DNA of 64,000 nt from an uncultured Clostridia bacterium (lineage in GTDB: Bacteria; Bacillota; Clostridia; Oscillospirales; Ruminococcaceae), in NCBI GenBank assembly GCA_947626165.1, contig CANQRG010000009.1, positions 57,569 to 121,568 of the forward strand, given 5' to 3'. The notes below the pieces were generated by a model. The model was given only the letters and a program-made list of their open reading frames with translations. It was not told the DNA's origin and did no database searches. Positions 19,403 through 30,500 of the stretch are shown here, piece by piece. The position numbers were made by a program, and so were the translations under genes. How positions within the stretch are numbered: the stretch's first letter is position 1; every line of letters begins with the position of its first letter.

Positions 19403-21463
19403 TCACGCCTCCATAATAATTGGCAAAATCATCGGATTGCGCTTTGTTTTCTGGTAAATAAAGTTTGAGAGAACGTCTTTCATTCTTATTTTGATAGCAT
19501 TCCACTCGGTTATGTCGTTTTCAAAACACTTTCTCAGCGTAGAAGACAACAGCTTTCTTGCGTCCTCCATAAGCTCCTCGCTCTCACGAACATAAACAAA
19601 GCCTCTCGATATTACATCAGGACCTGCAATAATCTCTCCGCTCGGCGAATTGACCGTTGCAATGGCAATAAGAAGTCCGTCCTGAGAAAGGTGTTTTCTG
19701 TCTCTCAAAACAATAGAGCCGACATCTCCGACGCCTAATCCGTCTACTAGTACCCTTCCTGCCTGGACTGAGCCTTTGACCCTCATATCAACGCCGTCAG
19801 TTTCAATAACATCGCCAATGCTGGAAATGATTATATTATTCTCGGCAATACCAAGCTTTCTAGCTGTCTCGGCGTGCTTTGCCAAATGTTTATACTCACC
19901 GTGAACGGGAATAAAAAACTTAGGCTTTGTAAGCGAAAGTATGAGCTTTTGTTCCTCCTGGCAGGCGTGACCCGAAACGTGAACGTCATACATTTTCTCA
20001 TATACAACTTCAGCGCCCGACTTCATAAGCTCATTTACAACATTTGTAACGAGCTTTTCATTACCCGGTATAGGCGTTGCGGAAATTATGATAAAGTCCT
20101 TTGGAGTTATGTTTACCTGCCTATGCTCGTTTCTCGACATTCTAGTAAGAGCAGACATAGGCTCGCCCTGACTTCCGGTAGTAATTATGACAAGCTGTTC
20201 GGGATTGTAATTCTTTATCTCGTCAATGTCTATAAGTATACCCTTAGGGCATTTTAAGTAACCAAGCTCGACGCTTTTTCCTATTACGTTTACCATACTT
20301 CTTCCCGAGACGGCAACCTTTCTTTTCTGCCGTTCGGCAATATTAATTATCTGCTGAACTCTGTGAATGTTAGAAGCAAACGTCGCAATAATTATTCTTC
20401 TTGTATCAGCCGTTGCAAACAGCTTTTCAAAACTTTCTCCAACAAGCCTCTCGCTCATTGTATAACCAGGTCTTTCCGAGTTTGTCGAATCTGACATAAG
20501 CGCCAAAACGCCCTTATTACCTAATTCAGCAAAACGTGCCAAATCAATAACCCCATCGTCAATAGGCGTAAAATCCACCTTGAAATCACCTGTGTGGCAG
20601 ATTATACCCGCAGGAGTGTGAAAAGCCAATCCCACAGCGTCAGGAATTGAATGGTTCACCCTGATAAACTCTACTGCCATACATCCGAGCCTTACCGTCT
20701 GCCCGGGTGTCACGTTGACAAGCTTAACGCCTTTTATTCCATGTTCTATCAGCTTTCCCTCTATAAGACCTATGGTCAGCCTTGTCGCATAAACAGGAGC
20801 CTTTACCTTTCTAAGCATATAGGGCAGTCCGCCTATGTGATCCTCATGACCGTGAGTTATAACAATTCCCCTTATTTTTTCAGCGTTTTTCTCCAGATAG
20901 TTATAGTCAGGTATAACAAGGTCAATACCCGGCATCTCGCTGTCCGGGAAAGCTATTCCCGAATCAAGGATTATTATATCATTTGAACACTCGATTACGG
21001 TCAGATTCTTTCCTATCTCATTAAGCCCTCCCAAGGGGATGATCTTAACAGGCGTTTTGCGCGCAGCGTCACGTTTTGGAGCCGTTCTCTGGTTTCTCGG
21101 CTTTGGAACATATGTTTTTGATGACCTTTTCACCGATCCTGCGCTTACGCTTTTTGCACTAGCTTCAGTTCTTGTATTTCTCTGTGCATTTAAAGCATTA
21201 CCTTTCTGCAAATTCGTTTTCCTGACTGACTGTGCATCACTTAAATTTCTCCCAGCACTATTTGACTTTTTACTGTTTACAGCCTGCTTTTCCGAGTTCT
21301 TTGCCAAAGACAAATTAATTTCAGACGTGTCGATAGTAATAAGATTCGTCAAGCCGTCGTCTGTCTTTCCGTTCACTGAAGACGGCTTTCCCCTTTGCTG
21401 TGATGAGCCCCTCTGCACTCTGTTATTGTAAGGGCTGTCAGGTCTGTTATTCTGTTTTTTCAT
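19403..21463 (-). CDS. rnj: Ribonuclease J
   Basis: IPLGGLNEIGKNLTVIE, GIVITHGHEDHIGGLPY, SGHACQEEQKLIL; low-complexity N-terminal extension. Confidence 0.95.
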   Translation of the reverse strand: MKKQNNRPDSPYNNRVQRGSSQQRGKPSSVNGKTDDGLTNLITIDTSEINLSLAKNSEKQAVNSKKSNSAGRNLSDAQSVRKTNLQKGNALNAQRNTRTEASAKSVSAGSVKRSSKTYVPKPRNQRTAPKRDAARKTPVKIIPLGGLNEIGKNLTVIECSNDIIILDSGIAFPDSEMPGIDLVIPDYNYLEKNAEKIRGIVITHGHEDHIGGLPYMLRKVKAPVYATRLTIGLIEGKLIEHGIKGVKLVNVTPGQTVRLGCMAVEFIRVNHSIPDAVGLAFHTPAGIICHTGDFKVDFTPIDDGVIDLARFAELGNKGVLALMSDSTNSERPGYTMSERLVGESFEKLFATADTRRIIIATFASNIHRVQQIINIAERQKRKVAVSGRSMVNVIGKSVELGYLKCPKGILIDIDEIKNYNPEQLVIITTGSQGEPMSALTRMSRNEHRQVNITPKDFIIISATPIPGNEKLVTNVVNELMKSGAEVVYEKMYDVHVSGHACQEEQKLILSLTKPKFFIPVHGEYKHLAKHAETARKLGIAENNIIISSIGDVIETDGVDMRVKGSVQAGRVLVDGLGVGDVGSIVLRDRKHLSQDGLLIAIATVNSPSGEIIAGPDVISRGFVYVRESEELMEDARKLLSSTLRKCFENDITEWNAIKIRMKDVLSNFIYQKTKRNPMILPIIMEA

Positions 21464-21599
21464 CAGTGTCACGCTCTTTTTTAGAGCAAACCTCCTTTTA
21501 AAGTATTAAAATTTTAAATCCGTAGCTTTTGTACCTGTTGCACAAGGTGTTTTCATACACTAAAAATCTGGGTCTTATTTTGAAAAAAGGCAAAACAAA

Positions 21600-21783
21600 A
21601 CCTTAAGGCTTAACCTTTTTAAGCCTACATTTCCGAATAATAAAACAATCTGAGAAATGAGATGGTTTTAGTATTTAGACTTCTCAGATAAAAACAGAAC
21701 CTCAGCGTTTAATACGCCCTGTCATTCTGTTTAACCCTAACGGGCATTTAACTTTAAGCTTCCGAACACAAATTATATTTTAG
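21600..21783 (-). ncRNA. Candidate structured RNA / leader upstream of rnjA
   Basis: Downstream of a perfect promoter; nested perfect inverted repeats at 21692-21699/21725-21732, 21648-21656/21681-21689 and 21606-21613/21619-21626. Confidence 0.5.
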
Positions 21784-21812
21784 ATTATACTCCATAAAAT
21801 TATTAATGTCAA
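21784..21812 (-). promoter_or_regulatory. Consensus sigma-A promoter (TTGACA-17-TATAAT)
   Basis: Minus strand TTGACA TTAATAATTTTATGGAG TATAAT. Confidence 0.85.
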
Positions 21813-21833
21813 GACGGCAAACTAATCCGGCTT

Positions 21834-24158
21834 TTATACATATCCCTTAAGCTTTTTCTCTATACTATCACACATCGCTTGTGCCGTCTCTGCTTTTTCA
21901 GAATCAACATAAAGCATAAGACCTTTACCCTTGCTAACCGGTTTTATAACAGCCCTTGCTTTATTTTCATTTATAACTATACCCTCGTCTGAGCGCTTAT
22001 ATTTTGACTTGATTTCGCTCCAAAAGCTGTCTGTTTCCCTTTTGTCTCCAAGAGCCAAAAACCTCTCGCTTGCGTAAAACTCAGGGAGCTTTTCCAGTGC
22101 TTCTGACAGACTTATTTTCTCTTTTGTAAGATAACTCAAAATGTCTGCTATCAAATACATTCCGTCGTGAACATAACTATTGCTCTCTCTTGATGCCAAT
22201 TCCCGAGCCTTATCGTCAGCGTGGGAACAGCTTGAGCTAAAATATCTGTAAAGCTTAGCAGAATAATCTCTTGCAAGGTCGTCAAACACACTGGGAAAGG
22301 TAAACGGAATGGCAGTATCCTCGTTATTTTCCAAATGAATCTTTGTACAAAGCAAAACAAGTCTTTCGAAAACTACATATCCTGTTTTTTCAGAATATGC
22401 AGTAACCTTATGAGCATTGTCAAGAATGTGAAATACTATTTCCTCACCGTCAATGTCGTTAATCGGAGCAATGAGCCTGTCGATCTCCTGAGCCGTTTTC
22501 TCGTTAGATGTCTTAACGCTTACGTTTAAGCCATTAAGCCTTTTGGGAAGAACAGTCTTTAAATTCGACAAATACATTTCACTCAATCCTCCGCAGAAAA
22601 CATATTCTCCGAAAGCTGATATATCTACCAAACGGAAAACCCTTGTTTTTAGTCTGTGTTCTATTGAAGCCTCCATATCACGCTTTATTCTAAGACCTCC
22701 AGGGCATTTTAGCATAAGCCTGGGAGACGGATTTGCAGACAACACTGCATAAATGTCTGCTCTTAGGGTAATTGACGCAAAATCAGCGGCTCTTTCATGT
22801 GAAACTCCCAAATCCCACACAGAAACCCCTGTTGACATTATTCCCGACATAAGAGCTTTAGCATATGCCGAACAGCCAACGCTTTCACAGCAAATGAGTA
22901 CACTGCTGTGATTATCCAGCGCCGAGCCTATAGCACAGCCTAATGAAGCTGCCTGAACAGGAGAAATAAGCTTATCGCTTCCCTCCTCGTTAAATGAGAA
23001 ATCAGGCTTTGAACCGTAACGCAGATTGGTTTTTAACCTTGTGTTTTTTGCAAGAGTTTTTCCGCTCCACAGCTTTACTCCCTCGCTTATTATTGAGTTT
23101 TCCAAAACGGTCGAGCTTTCTCCCGCAACCGCAAGTCTTTCAAGCTCTGCACCGTTATCAATTCGAGAGTTTTTACATATAATTGCTTCCTGAACTTTTA
23201 TTCTGTCTCCTATTTTCGAATACTCCCCTATATACGAACCTGTAATATCGGTATTTTCTCCGATAACTGCATTATCCTCTATAACCGTTCCTCTGCCGAT
23301 TATGCACCCCATACCTATACTCACATTACTGCCGATATATAATGGCGGAATAAATGAAACCCCTCTGAACATATACGGCGTATTTGAATACACGCCGTCC
23401 TCAATAGGAACACCATTGTCAAAAATCTTTTCAGACACCGTTTTTTTCGCAGCTTTTAGCAAATCCTCCGTTGTTTCTATTCTTTGATAAAAAGGTTTAA
23501 AAGAACCTGCCTCGCAGTTTTCATCTGTATAGACGTATATATTATGTTCTCTTTTAAAATTCATCCACGAAAAAAGACTTTTTTTATCGCTTTTTGAATC
23601 GTTCTCATCAAGCAGTCTGCTAAGCATTTCTACAGATATAATATACACCGGAGCAGTTTTATAATTTGTCGAAGGAAAATCGCTCTTAACAGTTTTATAA
23701 AACCGCTCAAACCTGTTCTGCCCGTCAAACTCGACAGTTGTATCGTAATCCGAATCACTGCCATTTGCCTTTAACGCATACACACAGGCAAGTCCGCCTT
23801 TGCTCTTATGAAACTCGATCATCGCTTTAAAATCAAGCTTGAATATACCGTCAGCCTGAATAACCATAATTTCATCTCTGCCGTTCCAGAGTGTATTTAG
23901 AATATCCTTTGTTGACATACCCTCATTGCTCAAAAAAACATCGACATTTACATCACAGGCTATAAGTCGTTCAATATATTCCTTAGTATCTACGCTGTCA
24001 GTAACGACTGTGCAGTCGGTTATTCCGTTTTCTGATAAGTTGTCAAGAACATAGTCTATAATCTTTCTTGAGCAAAAAGAAAGAAGCTCGAGCGGAGTGT
24101 CAGTCGTAACAGGTTCAAGAGCCTCGTTTTCACTAGTGCAAAAAATAATTGTCTGCAT
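21834..24158 (-). CDS. Nucleotidyltransferase / left-handed beta-helix / phosphohexomutase fusion, apparently lacking catalytic motifs
   Basis: NTP_transferase-like N-terminus, hexapeptide repeats (YIGSNVSIGMGCIIGRGTVIEDNAVIGENTDITGSYIGEYSKIGD), PGM-like C-terminus. Confidence 0.75.
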   Translation of the reverse strand: MQTIIFCTSENEALEPVTTDTPLELLSFCSRKIIDYVLDNLSENGITDCTVVTDSVDTKEYIERLIACDVNVDVFLSNEGMSTKDILNTLWNGRDEIMVIQADGIFKLDFKAMIEFHKSKGGLACVYALKANGSDSDYDTTVEFDGQNRFERFYKTVKSDFPSTNYKTAPVYIISVEMLSRLLDENDSKSDKKSLFSWMNFKREHNIYVYTDENCEAGSFKPFYQRIETTEDLLKAAKKTVSEKIFDNGVPIEDGVYSNTPYMFRGVSFIPPLYIGSNVSIGMGCIIGRGTVIEDNAVIGENTDITGSYIGEYSKIGDRIKVQEAIICKNSRIDNGAELERLAVAGESSTVLENSIISEGVKLWSGKTLAKNTRLKTNLRYGSKPDFSFNEEGSDKLISPVQAASLGCAIGSALDNHSSVLICCESVGCSAYAKALMSGIMSTGVSVWDLGVSHERAADFASITLRADIYAVLSANPSPRLMLKCPGGLRIKRDMEASIEHRLKTRVFRLVDISAFGEYVFCGGLSEMYLSNLKTVLPKRLNGLNVSVKTSNEKTAQEIDRLIAPINDIDGEEIVFHILDNAHKVTAYSEKTGYVVFERLVLLCTKIHLENNEDTAIPFTFPSVFDDLARDYSAKLYRYFSSSCSHADDKARELASRESNSYVHDGMYLIADILSYLTKEKISLSEALEKLPEFYASERFLALGDKRETDSFWSEIKSKYKRSDEGIVINENKARAVIKPVSKGKGLMLYVDSEKAETAQAMCDSIEKKLKGYV

Positions 24159-24224
24159 AAGGTTTCCTCCCATACTAAATTTTATAACTCATCTTTAGTA
24201 TGGGAATATTTAGCTATATTTATG

Positions 24225-24570
24225 CACCGGCGTGACGGCAACGGTGACGTTGCATCCGGTGCTGCCTATTATTAATTTGAAAAATGTTAAAGTTTGTGCA
24301 ACGGCAGGCTTATCAATTGACAATTGATAATGGACAATTGATAATTATCAGAAGCAAGAAACAAGAAAATCAGAGGCAAGAGGCAACGGTGCCGGCGTGA
24401 CGCCGGTGGCTCTGCTGCCTTTGGGCAGTTTGTCAAATGTGTTCACTTTGTAAAATGTCAGACTAGTACCTTGATGTAAGAAACCATAGGCAACGGTAAC
24501 GTTGCGTCCGGTGCTACCTATTATAAATTTGAAAAATGTTCAAATTGGTACAACGGCAGACCTATAAATA
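24225..24570. repeat. Mosaic intergenic repeat, site G (largest)
   Basis: Two copies of GGCAACGGTRACGTTGCRTCCGGTGCTRCCTATTATNAATTTGAAAAATGTT plus heptamers, GCAAGA module and GCCGGCGTGACGCCGGT hairpin. Confidence 0.85.
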
Positions 24571-24623
24571 CCGCAAAAAGTAAAATTATATCGACAATTA
24601 TTGTAACAATTGTGTTCAACCCC

Positions 24624-24652
24624 TTGAAAAACAAAACGAACTATGGTATACT
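24624..24652 (+). promoter_or_regulatory. Sigma-A promoter of SRP RNA (TTGAAA-17-TATACT)
   Basis: TTGAAA AACAAAACGAACTATGG TATACT. Confidence 0.7.
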
Positions 24653-24673
24653 AAGTGGGTAATAGGTTAATTT

Positions 24674-24803
24674 GATCCGAGATATAGGTGTACAGGTCCT
24701 GTACAATGAAGCGCTGTGAACCATGTCAGGCGGGGAACCGAGCAGCATTAAGCAGAAAGTTTCATGTGATACAGTTTCGCCTGCACACCTATATGTCGGA
24801 TTG
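24674..24803 (+). ncRNA. ffs: Signal recognition particle RNA (no Alu domain evident)
   Basis: ATCCGA-ATATAGGTGT-CAGG pairs with CCTG-ACACCTATAT-TCGGAT; apical ATGTCAGG-CGG-GGAA-CCG-AGCAGC; directly upstream of dnaX. Confidence 0.9.
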
Positions 24804-24832
24804 AATGTTTTAAATTCAAGGGAGTGAAGTAT

Positions 24833-26485
24833 ATGTATCACGCATTATACAGAAAATGGCGTCCTCTTACATTTGACGACGTAGTTTCGCAGCCACATAT
24901 TACTACCACTCTTAAAAACCAGATACAAAGCGATAAAATTGCGCACGCATATTTATTTACAGGTTCAAGGGGAACGGGTAAAACTACCTGTGCGAGGATA
25001 TTTGCGAAGTCAGTGAACTGTGCCAACGCAAAAGGTGGCAATCCTTGTCTTGAATGTGAAACATGCAGACAAGCGGACAGCGAATCGCTTACTGATATAA
25101 TAGAGATAGACGCAGCATCAAACACAGGCGTTGACGACATAAGAGCGTTAAAGGAGTCGGCTGAATTTCTTCCAGAGCAGTGCAGATACAAGGTATACAT
25201 CATTGACGAAGTTCATATGCTTTCGATAAATGCGTTCAATGCCCTGTTAAAGATAATGGAGGAGCCACCTTCTCACGTTATATTTATACTTGCCACAACA
25301 GAGGTACACAAGGTACCTGCGACGATAATATCACGTTGTCAGCGTTTTGATTTCAGACGAATCAGAGTTGAGGATATAGTTTCGAGATTAAAGTATATTG
25401 CCGATCAGGAAGGTATAAGTCTTGACGATGACGCTGCAACCCTTATAGCGAAAATTTCAGACGGCGGAATGAGAGACGCATTATCATTGCTTGACCAGTG
25501 CATAGCCTATTCAGAAACTATTGATTTAAAAACTGTATCAGACGCGGCAGGAATTGCCGGAAGAGATTATCTTTTTAACATTTTAGACGGCATTTTTGCA
25601 CATGATATTACAGTAGTTATGGAAACAATAGCGTCGCTTTACGATATGGCAAAGGATATGACAAGGCTGTGTAGCGAACTTTTAGAGCAGATGAGAAATC
25701 TGATGCTTATCAAAGCTGTTCCTGGAAATGACACAGTAATGTGTCTGCCAGACGAATACAAGAGACTTGAGGCTATTGCAAACCAAACCGATATGGGTAA
25801 TATTCTCGAAAAAATAGAGATTCTCAGCGAATGTAATGAAAATCTGACTAAAGCAACATCAAAGCGCATAGAGCTTGAAATGTGTATGGTCAAGCTTTGC
25901 ACTTTTGGCAATACTGCTTTTTCTAAAAGTACAAGCATACCTGTAAACCAAACCAATTATAAAAAAGCAGAGCCTATAAATATAGAACCTGAAAACGCAA
26001 CAGATAAAGAGCCTCAACAGACTTCTGACAGCGTCGAAAAGACGATAGTTCAAGAAAAATCAAAGGAAAATGTTAAGCCTGAGGTTAAGGAGCAAACAGC
26101 TGAAACTCCTAAAAAAAAGGTTACAACAAAGGACTTCGTACCTCTTGATTGCTGGGAAGAAATTGTTGAACGATTTAAAAGTGAATGTCCGTCTGCTGTT
26201 GGATTTTTGTCTGAATCAAGGGCGTTTATCTATGAAAATATGATTCTAATTATAGTAAAAGACGCTTTTGATTTAAAAATGTTCAAGCTGCAAATTGCAG
26301 ATGTAAACAGAGTAATAACTGATTTTTTCGGAAGGAAATTTAAGGTTTCGGTTAAAGCTAAGGATACAAGCGGTTCTGCAAATGGTGACGCCGAAGCTGA
26401 AAATAATAATGCTAAATCTGCAAGCCCTGTTGATAAGTTAATTGAAAAAGCTAAGAGTGAAAACATTGATATAGAAATAAAATAA
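24833..26485 (+). CDS. dnaX: DNA polymerase III subunit gamma/tau
   Basis: MYHALYRKWRPLTFDDVVSQPHITTTLKNQI..GSRGTGKTTCARIFAKSVNC; zinc cysteines. Confidence 0.97.
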   Translation: MYHALYRKWRPLTFDDVVSQPHITTTLKNQIQSDKIAHAYLFTGSRGTGKTTCARIFAKSVNCANAKGGNPCLECETCRQADSESLTDIIEIDAASNTGVDDIRALKESAEFLPEQCRYKVYIIDEVHMLSINAFNALLKIMEEPPSHVIFILATTEVHKVPATIISRCQRFDFRRIRVEDIVSRLKYIADQEGISLDDDAATLIAKISDGGMRDALSLLDQCIAYSETIDLKTVSDAAGIAGRDYLFNILDGIFAHDITVVMETIASLYDMAKDMTRLCSELLEQMRNLMLIKAVPGNDTVMCLPDEYKRLEAIANQTDMGNILEKIEILSECNENLTKATSKRIELEMCMVKLCTFGNTAFSKSTSIPVNQTNYKKAEPINIEPENATDKEPQQTSDSVEKTIVQEKSKENVKPEVKEQTAETPKKKVTTKDFVPLDCWEEIVERFKSECPSAVGFLSESRAFIYENMILIIVKDAFDLKMFKLQIADVNRVITDFFGRKFKVSVKAKDTSGSANGDAEAENNNAKSASPVDKLIEKAKSENIDIEIK

Positions 26486-26505
26486 TTTACATTTGGAGGA
26501 TAACT

Positions 26506-26853
26506 ATGAAAGCAAGATTACCTGCCGGTATGGGCGGCGGACCACAAAATATGAATCAAATGCTTAAGCAAGCACAGAAAATGCAGGAGGACATTCAAAG
26601 GGTACAGTCTGAGATTGACGAAAAGACCTTTAAGGCGTCAGTTGGCGGCGGAGCTGTTGAAATTGAGGTTTTGGGCAACAGAACTGTGCAATCGCTTAAA
26701 ATCAAACCTGAGGTTGTCGACCCTGATGATGTTGAAATGCTTGAGGATCTGATCATGAGTGCGTTTAACGAGGCAATTAACAATATTGAAAAGGAAAGCG
26801 AAGAGGAAATGTCAAAGGTGACAGGCGGCGTATCTCTTCCGGGGTTATTCTAA
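26506..26853 (+). CDS. ebfC: YbaB/EbfC nucleoid-associated protein
   Basis: [40 protein letters not shown]; dnaX-ebfC-recR order. Confidence 0.95.
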   Translation: MKARLPAGMGGGPQNMNQMLKQAQKMQEDIQRVQSEIDEKTFKASVGGGAVEIEVLGNRTVQSLKIKPEVVDPDDVEMLEDLIMSAFNEAINNIEKESEEEMSKVTGGVSLPGLF

Positions 26854-27455
26854 TGGCAGAGGCTAATGCACTTCCGCTGGTCGAGCTTGCAGAACAGTTT
26901 GCAAAGCTCCCGGGAATAGGTATGAAAACGGCTCAAAGACTTGCATACTTTGTTATGTCTATGAGCAAGGAGGAAGCTAAAGAATTTTCTGAGGCAATAA
27001 TTCGCGCTCATAGTACAGTTCATATGTGCAGAATTTGCCAGAACCTAACTGACAAAGAAATCTGCCCAATATGCGACGATATCAAGCGTGACAAAGCTAC
27101 TGTCTGTGTAGTTGAAAGTCCCAAAGATATCACAGCGTTTGAACGTACAAGAGAGTATAACGGTGTATATCACGTTCTGCACGGTCTTATCTCCCCTATT
27201 AATAACGTCAGCCCTGATGATATAAAAATCAAAGAGCTTTTGGAAAGAGTTAATAACGAAGAAATTTCCGAGGTAATAATGGCAACCAACCCAACCGTTG
27301 AGGGCGAAGCAACTGCTATGTATATTTCAAAACTACTAAAGCCACTCGGCATAAAGGTGACCCGACTTGCATTCGGGCTTCCTATCGGCGGAATTTTGGA
27401 ATACGCTGATGAAGTAACGTTATTCAAGGCTCTTGAAAACCGCAGTGAGATTTAA
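26853..27455 (+). CDS. recR: Recombination protein RecR
   Basis: [22 protein letters not shown], CxxC zinc finger, TOPRIM. Confidence 0.97.
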   Translation: MAEANALPLVELAEQFAKLPGIGMKTAQRLAYFVMSMSKEEAKEFSEAIIRAHSTVHMCRICQNLTDKEICPICDDIKRDKATVCVVESPKDITAFERTREYNGVYHVLHGLISPINNVSPDDIKIKELLERVNNEEISEVIMATNPTVEGEATAMYISKLLKPLGIKVTRLAFGLPIGGILEYADEVTLFKALENRSEI

Positions 27456-27472
27456 TTTATATTAGTTAATAC

Positions 27473-27512
27473 TAAAGGTGTACATCAAAAAATTTGATGG
27501 ACACCTTGTTTT
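27473..27512 (+). terminator. Intrinsic terminator after recR
   Basis: AAGGTGTACATCAAAAAATTTGATGGACACCTTGTTTTT. Confidence 0.8.
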
Positions 27513-27518
27513 TATGTA

Positions 27519-30500
27519 TTATATTTGCCTCAATATTTTCTTAAAGATAGCAAAACCGGAATTATATATCAGCCTGCTTATAATTTCCCCAGGAGCTGAT
27601 GCACCGCATACCGTACATTTATTTGTAGAACTATCCCAAGTATGCCCTTTAGCACTTCCCTCTTTGATTCGCTTTTTTGTAGCTTCACACCTGTCGCATT
27701 TTGCCGTCTCTGTTCCGTCTTCCGTACAGGTTGCATCTTCATTATACACATAATTAGTATAGCTATGACCAAGATTTTTTATTTTTGTTACTTCAATCTT
27801 GTCATTACATCTGATGCAATGCTTAGACTTTGAACCGGCTTTTACACAAGTAGCTTCAATATCCACCGTAAATTGATCTGAATATTTATGTCCCAATGCA
27901 GAACCAAAAACTGTATGAGAATCTGTCTCATCACATCTCTCACATTTTGCCGTCTCGGTTCCGTCTTCTATGCAGGTTGCATCGTTATTACTTATGTATT
28001 TTTCAAAGTTATGTCCTAGTGCTTGAACTATTTCTGTCTCTTTCTCTCCGCAAATTGAGCAGGTACGAGCTATAGTACCCCATTTTGTGCAGGTAACCTG
28101 AATATCTGTTTTCCAGTCTCCGAATTTATGTCCGCTGTATCCAAGCGCAGTACCCGCCCTTGTATGGGTATCCTCCTTCATACACCTACTGCATACAGCA
28201 GTTTCAGTTCCGTCATTTATACAAGTAGCATCATCGTTATAAGTATAATCAGAATAATTATGACCTAACTTTTCTATAGCTGTTATCTGCGTTTTAGCAT
28301 CACAGCGACTACAGTGTTTTGATTTTGAACCGTCTTTCTCACAGGTTGCTTTCGCATCAATTGTAAACTTATCAGCATAGTCATGCCCAAGCGCCGAACC
28401 TGTCTCTGTACGGACATCCGTCTTATTACACCTACTGCAAATTGCAGTTTCTGTACCGTCTGAAGTACAAGTTGCATTATTATTATAAGTGTAGACAGCA
28501 AAATCATGACCTAGTTTTTCAATTGTTTCTATATCTTTTTTAGCGTCACAGCGTATACAATGCCTTGACTGTGAACCGGCTGTTTCACAAGTTGCCTTAG
28601 TATCTATCGTAAACCCTTTTGAGTAATCGTGACCAAGTGCTGAATCTTGCTTTGTACGAGTATTTTTGGCAGCGCATCGACTGCACGTTGCTGTCTCTGT
28701 GCCATTTTCAGTACATGTTGCATTGTTATTATAAATATAATTCGCAAAATCGTGACCTAACTTTTTTATTGTAGTTATATCTGTTTTATCACCACAACGT
28801 ATGCAATGTCTTGATTGTGAACCAGACTTTTCACAAGTAGCCATAGTGTCAACTATAAATTCGTTTGAATATTTGTGTCCCAATGCAGAACCATAAACTG
28901 TATGAGAATCTGTAACAGCACATCTTTCACACTTTGCCGTCTCAGTTCCGTCTTCTGTGCAGGTTGCATCGTTATTACTTGTGTATTTTTCAAAGCTATG
29001 CCCAAGAGGCTGAACAATTTCCTTTTCCTCCTCTCCGCAAACTGAGCAGGTACGAGCTACATTACCCCACTTTGTGCAGGTAACCTCAATTACTGTTTCC
29101 CAGTCTCCGAATTTATGTCCGCTGTATCCGAGTGCGGTACCTGTCTTTATTCGGGTATCCTCCCTACCGCAGCGACTGCATATTGCAGTTTCTGAACCGT
29201 CAGCTACACAAGTAGCATCGTTGTTGTAAGTATAGTCAGAAAAATTATGACCCAGCTTATCAATTTTTGTTATTTCGTTTCGAGCATTACATCGGCTGCA
29301 ATGCTTTGATTTTAAACCGTCTGTCTCACAGGTAGCATTAACATCGACCGTAAACCCTTTTGAGTAATCGTGACCAAGAGATGAATCTTGTTTTATACGA
29401 GTATTTTTTAAATCACAACGACTGCACTTTGCTGTCTCTGTGCCATTTTCAGTACACGTTGCATCATTATTGAATATATAATTAACAAAATCGTGACATA
29501 ACTTGTCAACTTTTGTTACTTCGGTTCTAGCATTACATCGGCTGCAATGCTTTGATTTTAAACCGTCTGTTTCACAGGTAGCATTAATATCAACCGTAAA
29601 ACCTTTTGAGTAATCGTGACCAAGAGCTGAATCTTGCTTTGTACGAGTATTTTTGGCAGCACATAGACTGCACTTTGCTGTCTCTGTGCCATTTTCAGTA
29701 CACGTTGCATCATTATTGAATATATAATTGACAAAATCATGACCTAACTTATCAACTTTTGTTACTTCGGTTCTAGCATTACAACGACTGCAATGCTTTG
29801 ATTTTAAACCGTCTGTCTCACAGGTAGCCTTAGTATCTATTGTAAATCCTTTTGAGTAATCGTGACCAAGTACTGAAGCTTGCTTTGTACGAGTATTTTT
29901 CGCATCACATCGACTGCACTTTGCTGTCTCTGTTCCGTCTTCCGTACATTTAGCATCATTATTATAAACGTAATTTGTAAAAGCGTGACCTATTTTAATT
30001 ATCTTTGCATCAATTCTAGAATTGCATCGTGTGCAGTGTCTTGACATAGAACCTTCTGTGTTGCAAGTGGCAGCGCTATCGACTATAAAATATTCTGAGT
30101 AATTGTGACCAAGCTCGGGTATTATACGCACTTTCACATCATTACACGAGCAAGTCGAAATTTGCTCGCCTTGCGTTGTGCAGGTAGGAAAAATAATTGT
30201 TTTCCACTCTGAATATTTATGTGTATGTACTGATTCAGTGTTCACTTCGGCTGCTTGTCTTTTATTATTCTGTGCAGACTTATGCGTTTTATTTTTTTGT
30301 TTTGTCACCTTAACTGCTTCTTTGTAAATTCCCTTAAATGCATCTTTACCTACTTTTTTCAACTTTCTATCTGAGATATTTATTTTCTTTAGATTAATGC
30401 AACCATAAAAAGCTTGTTTACCAATACTAGTTATTTTGGCTTTTGTAGTTACCGATTTCAGATTTATGCAATTCATAAAGGCCTTTTTGCCAATTGCAGT

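Noticed and set aside
21600-21783. Known riboswitch or 6S RNA upstream of rnjA
   Set aside because: No recognisable consensus core for the classes I can recall; 6S cannot be excluded by eye, so it is reported only as unknown structured RNA.
24674-24803. Unusual short hairpin insert (GTACAGGTCCTGTAC) in SRP RNA
   Set aside because: CAGG pairs better with CCTG in the long closing helix; the fold then looks like a normal SRP RNA lacking the Alu domain.
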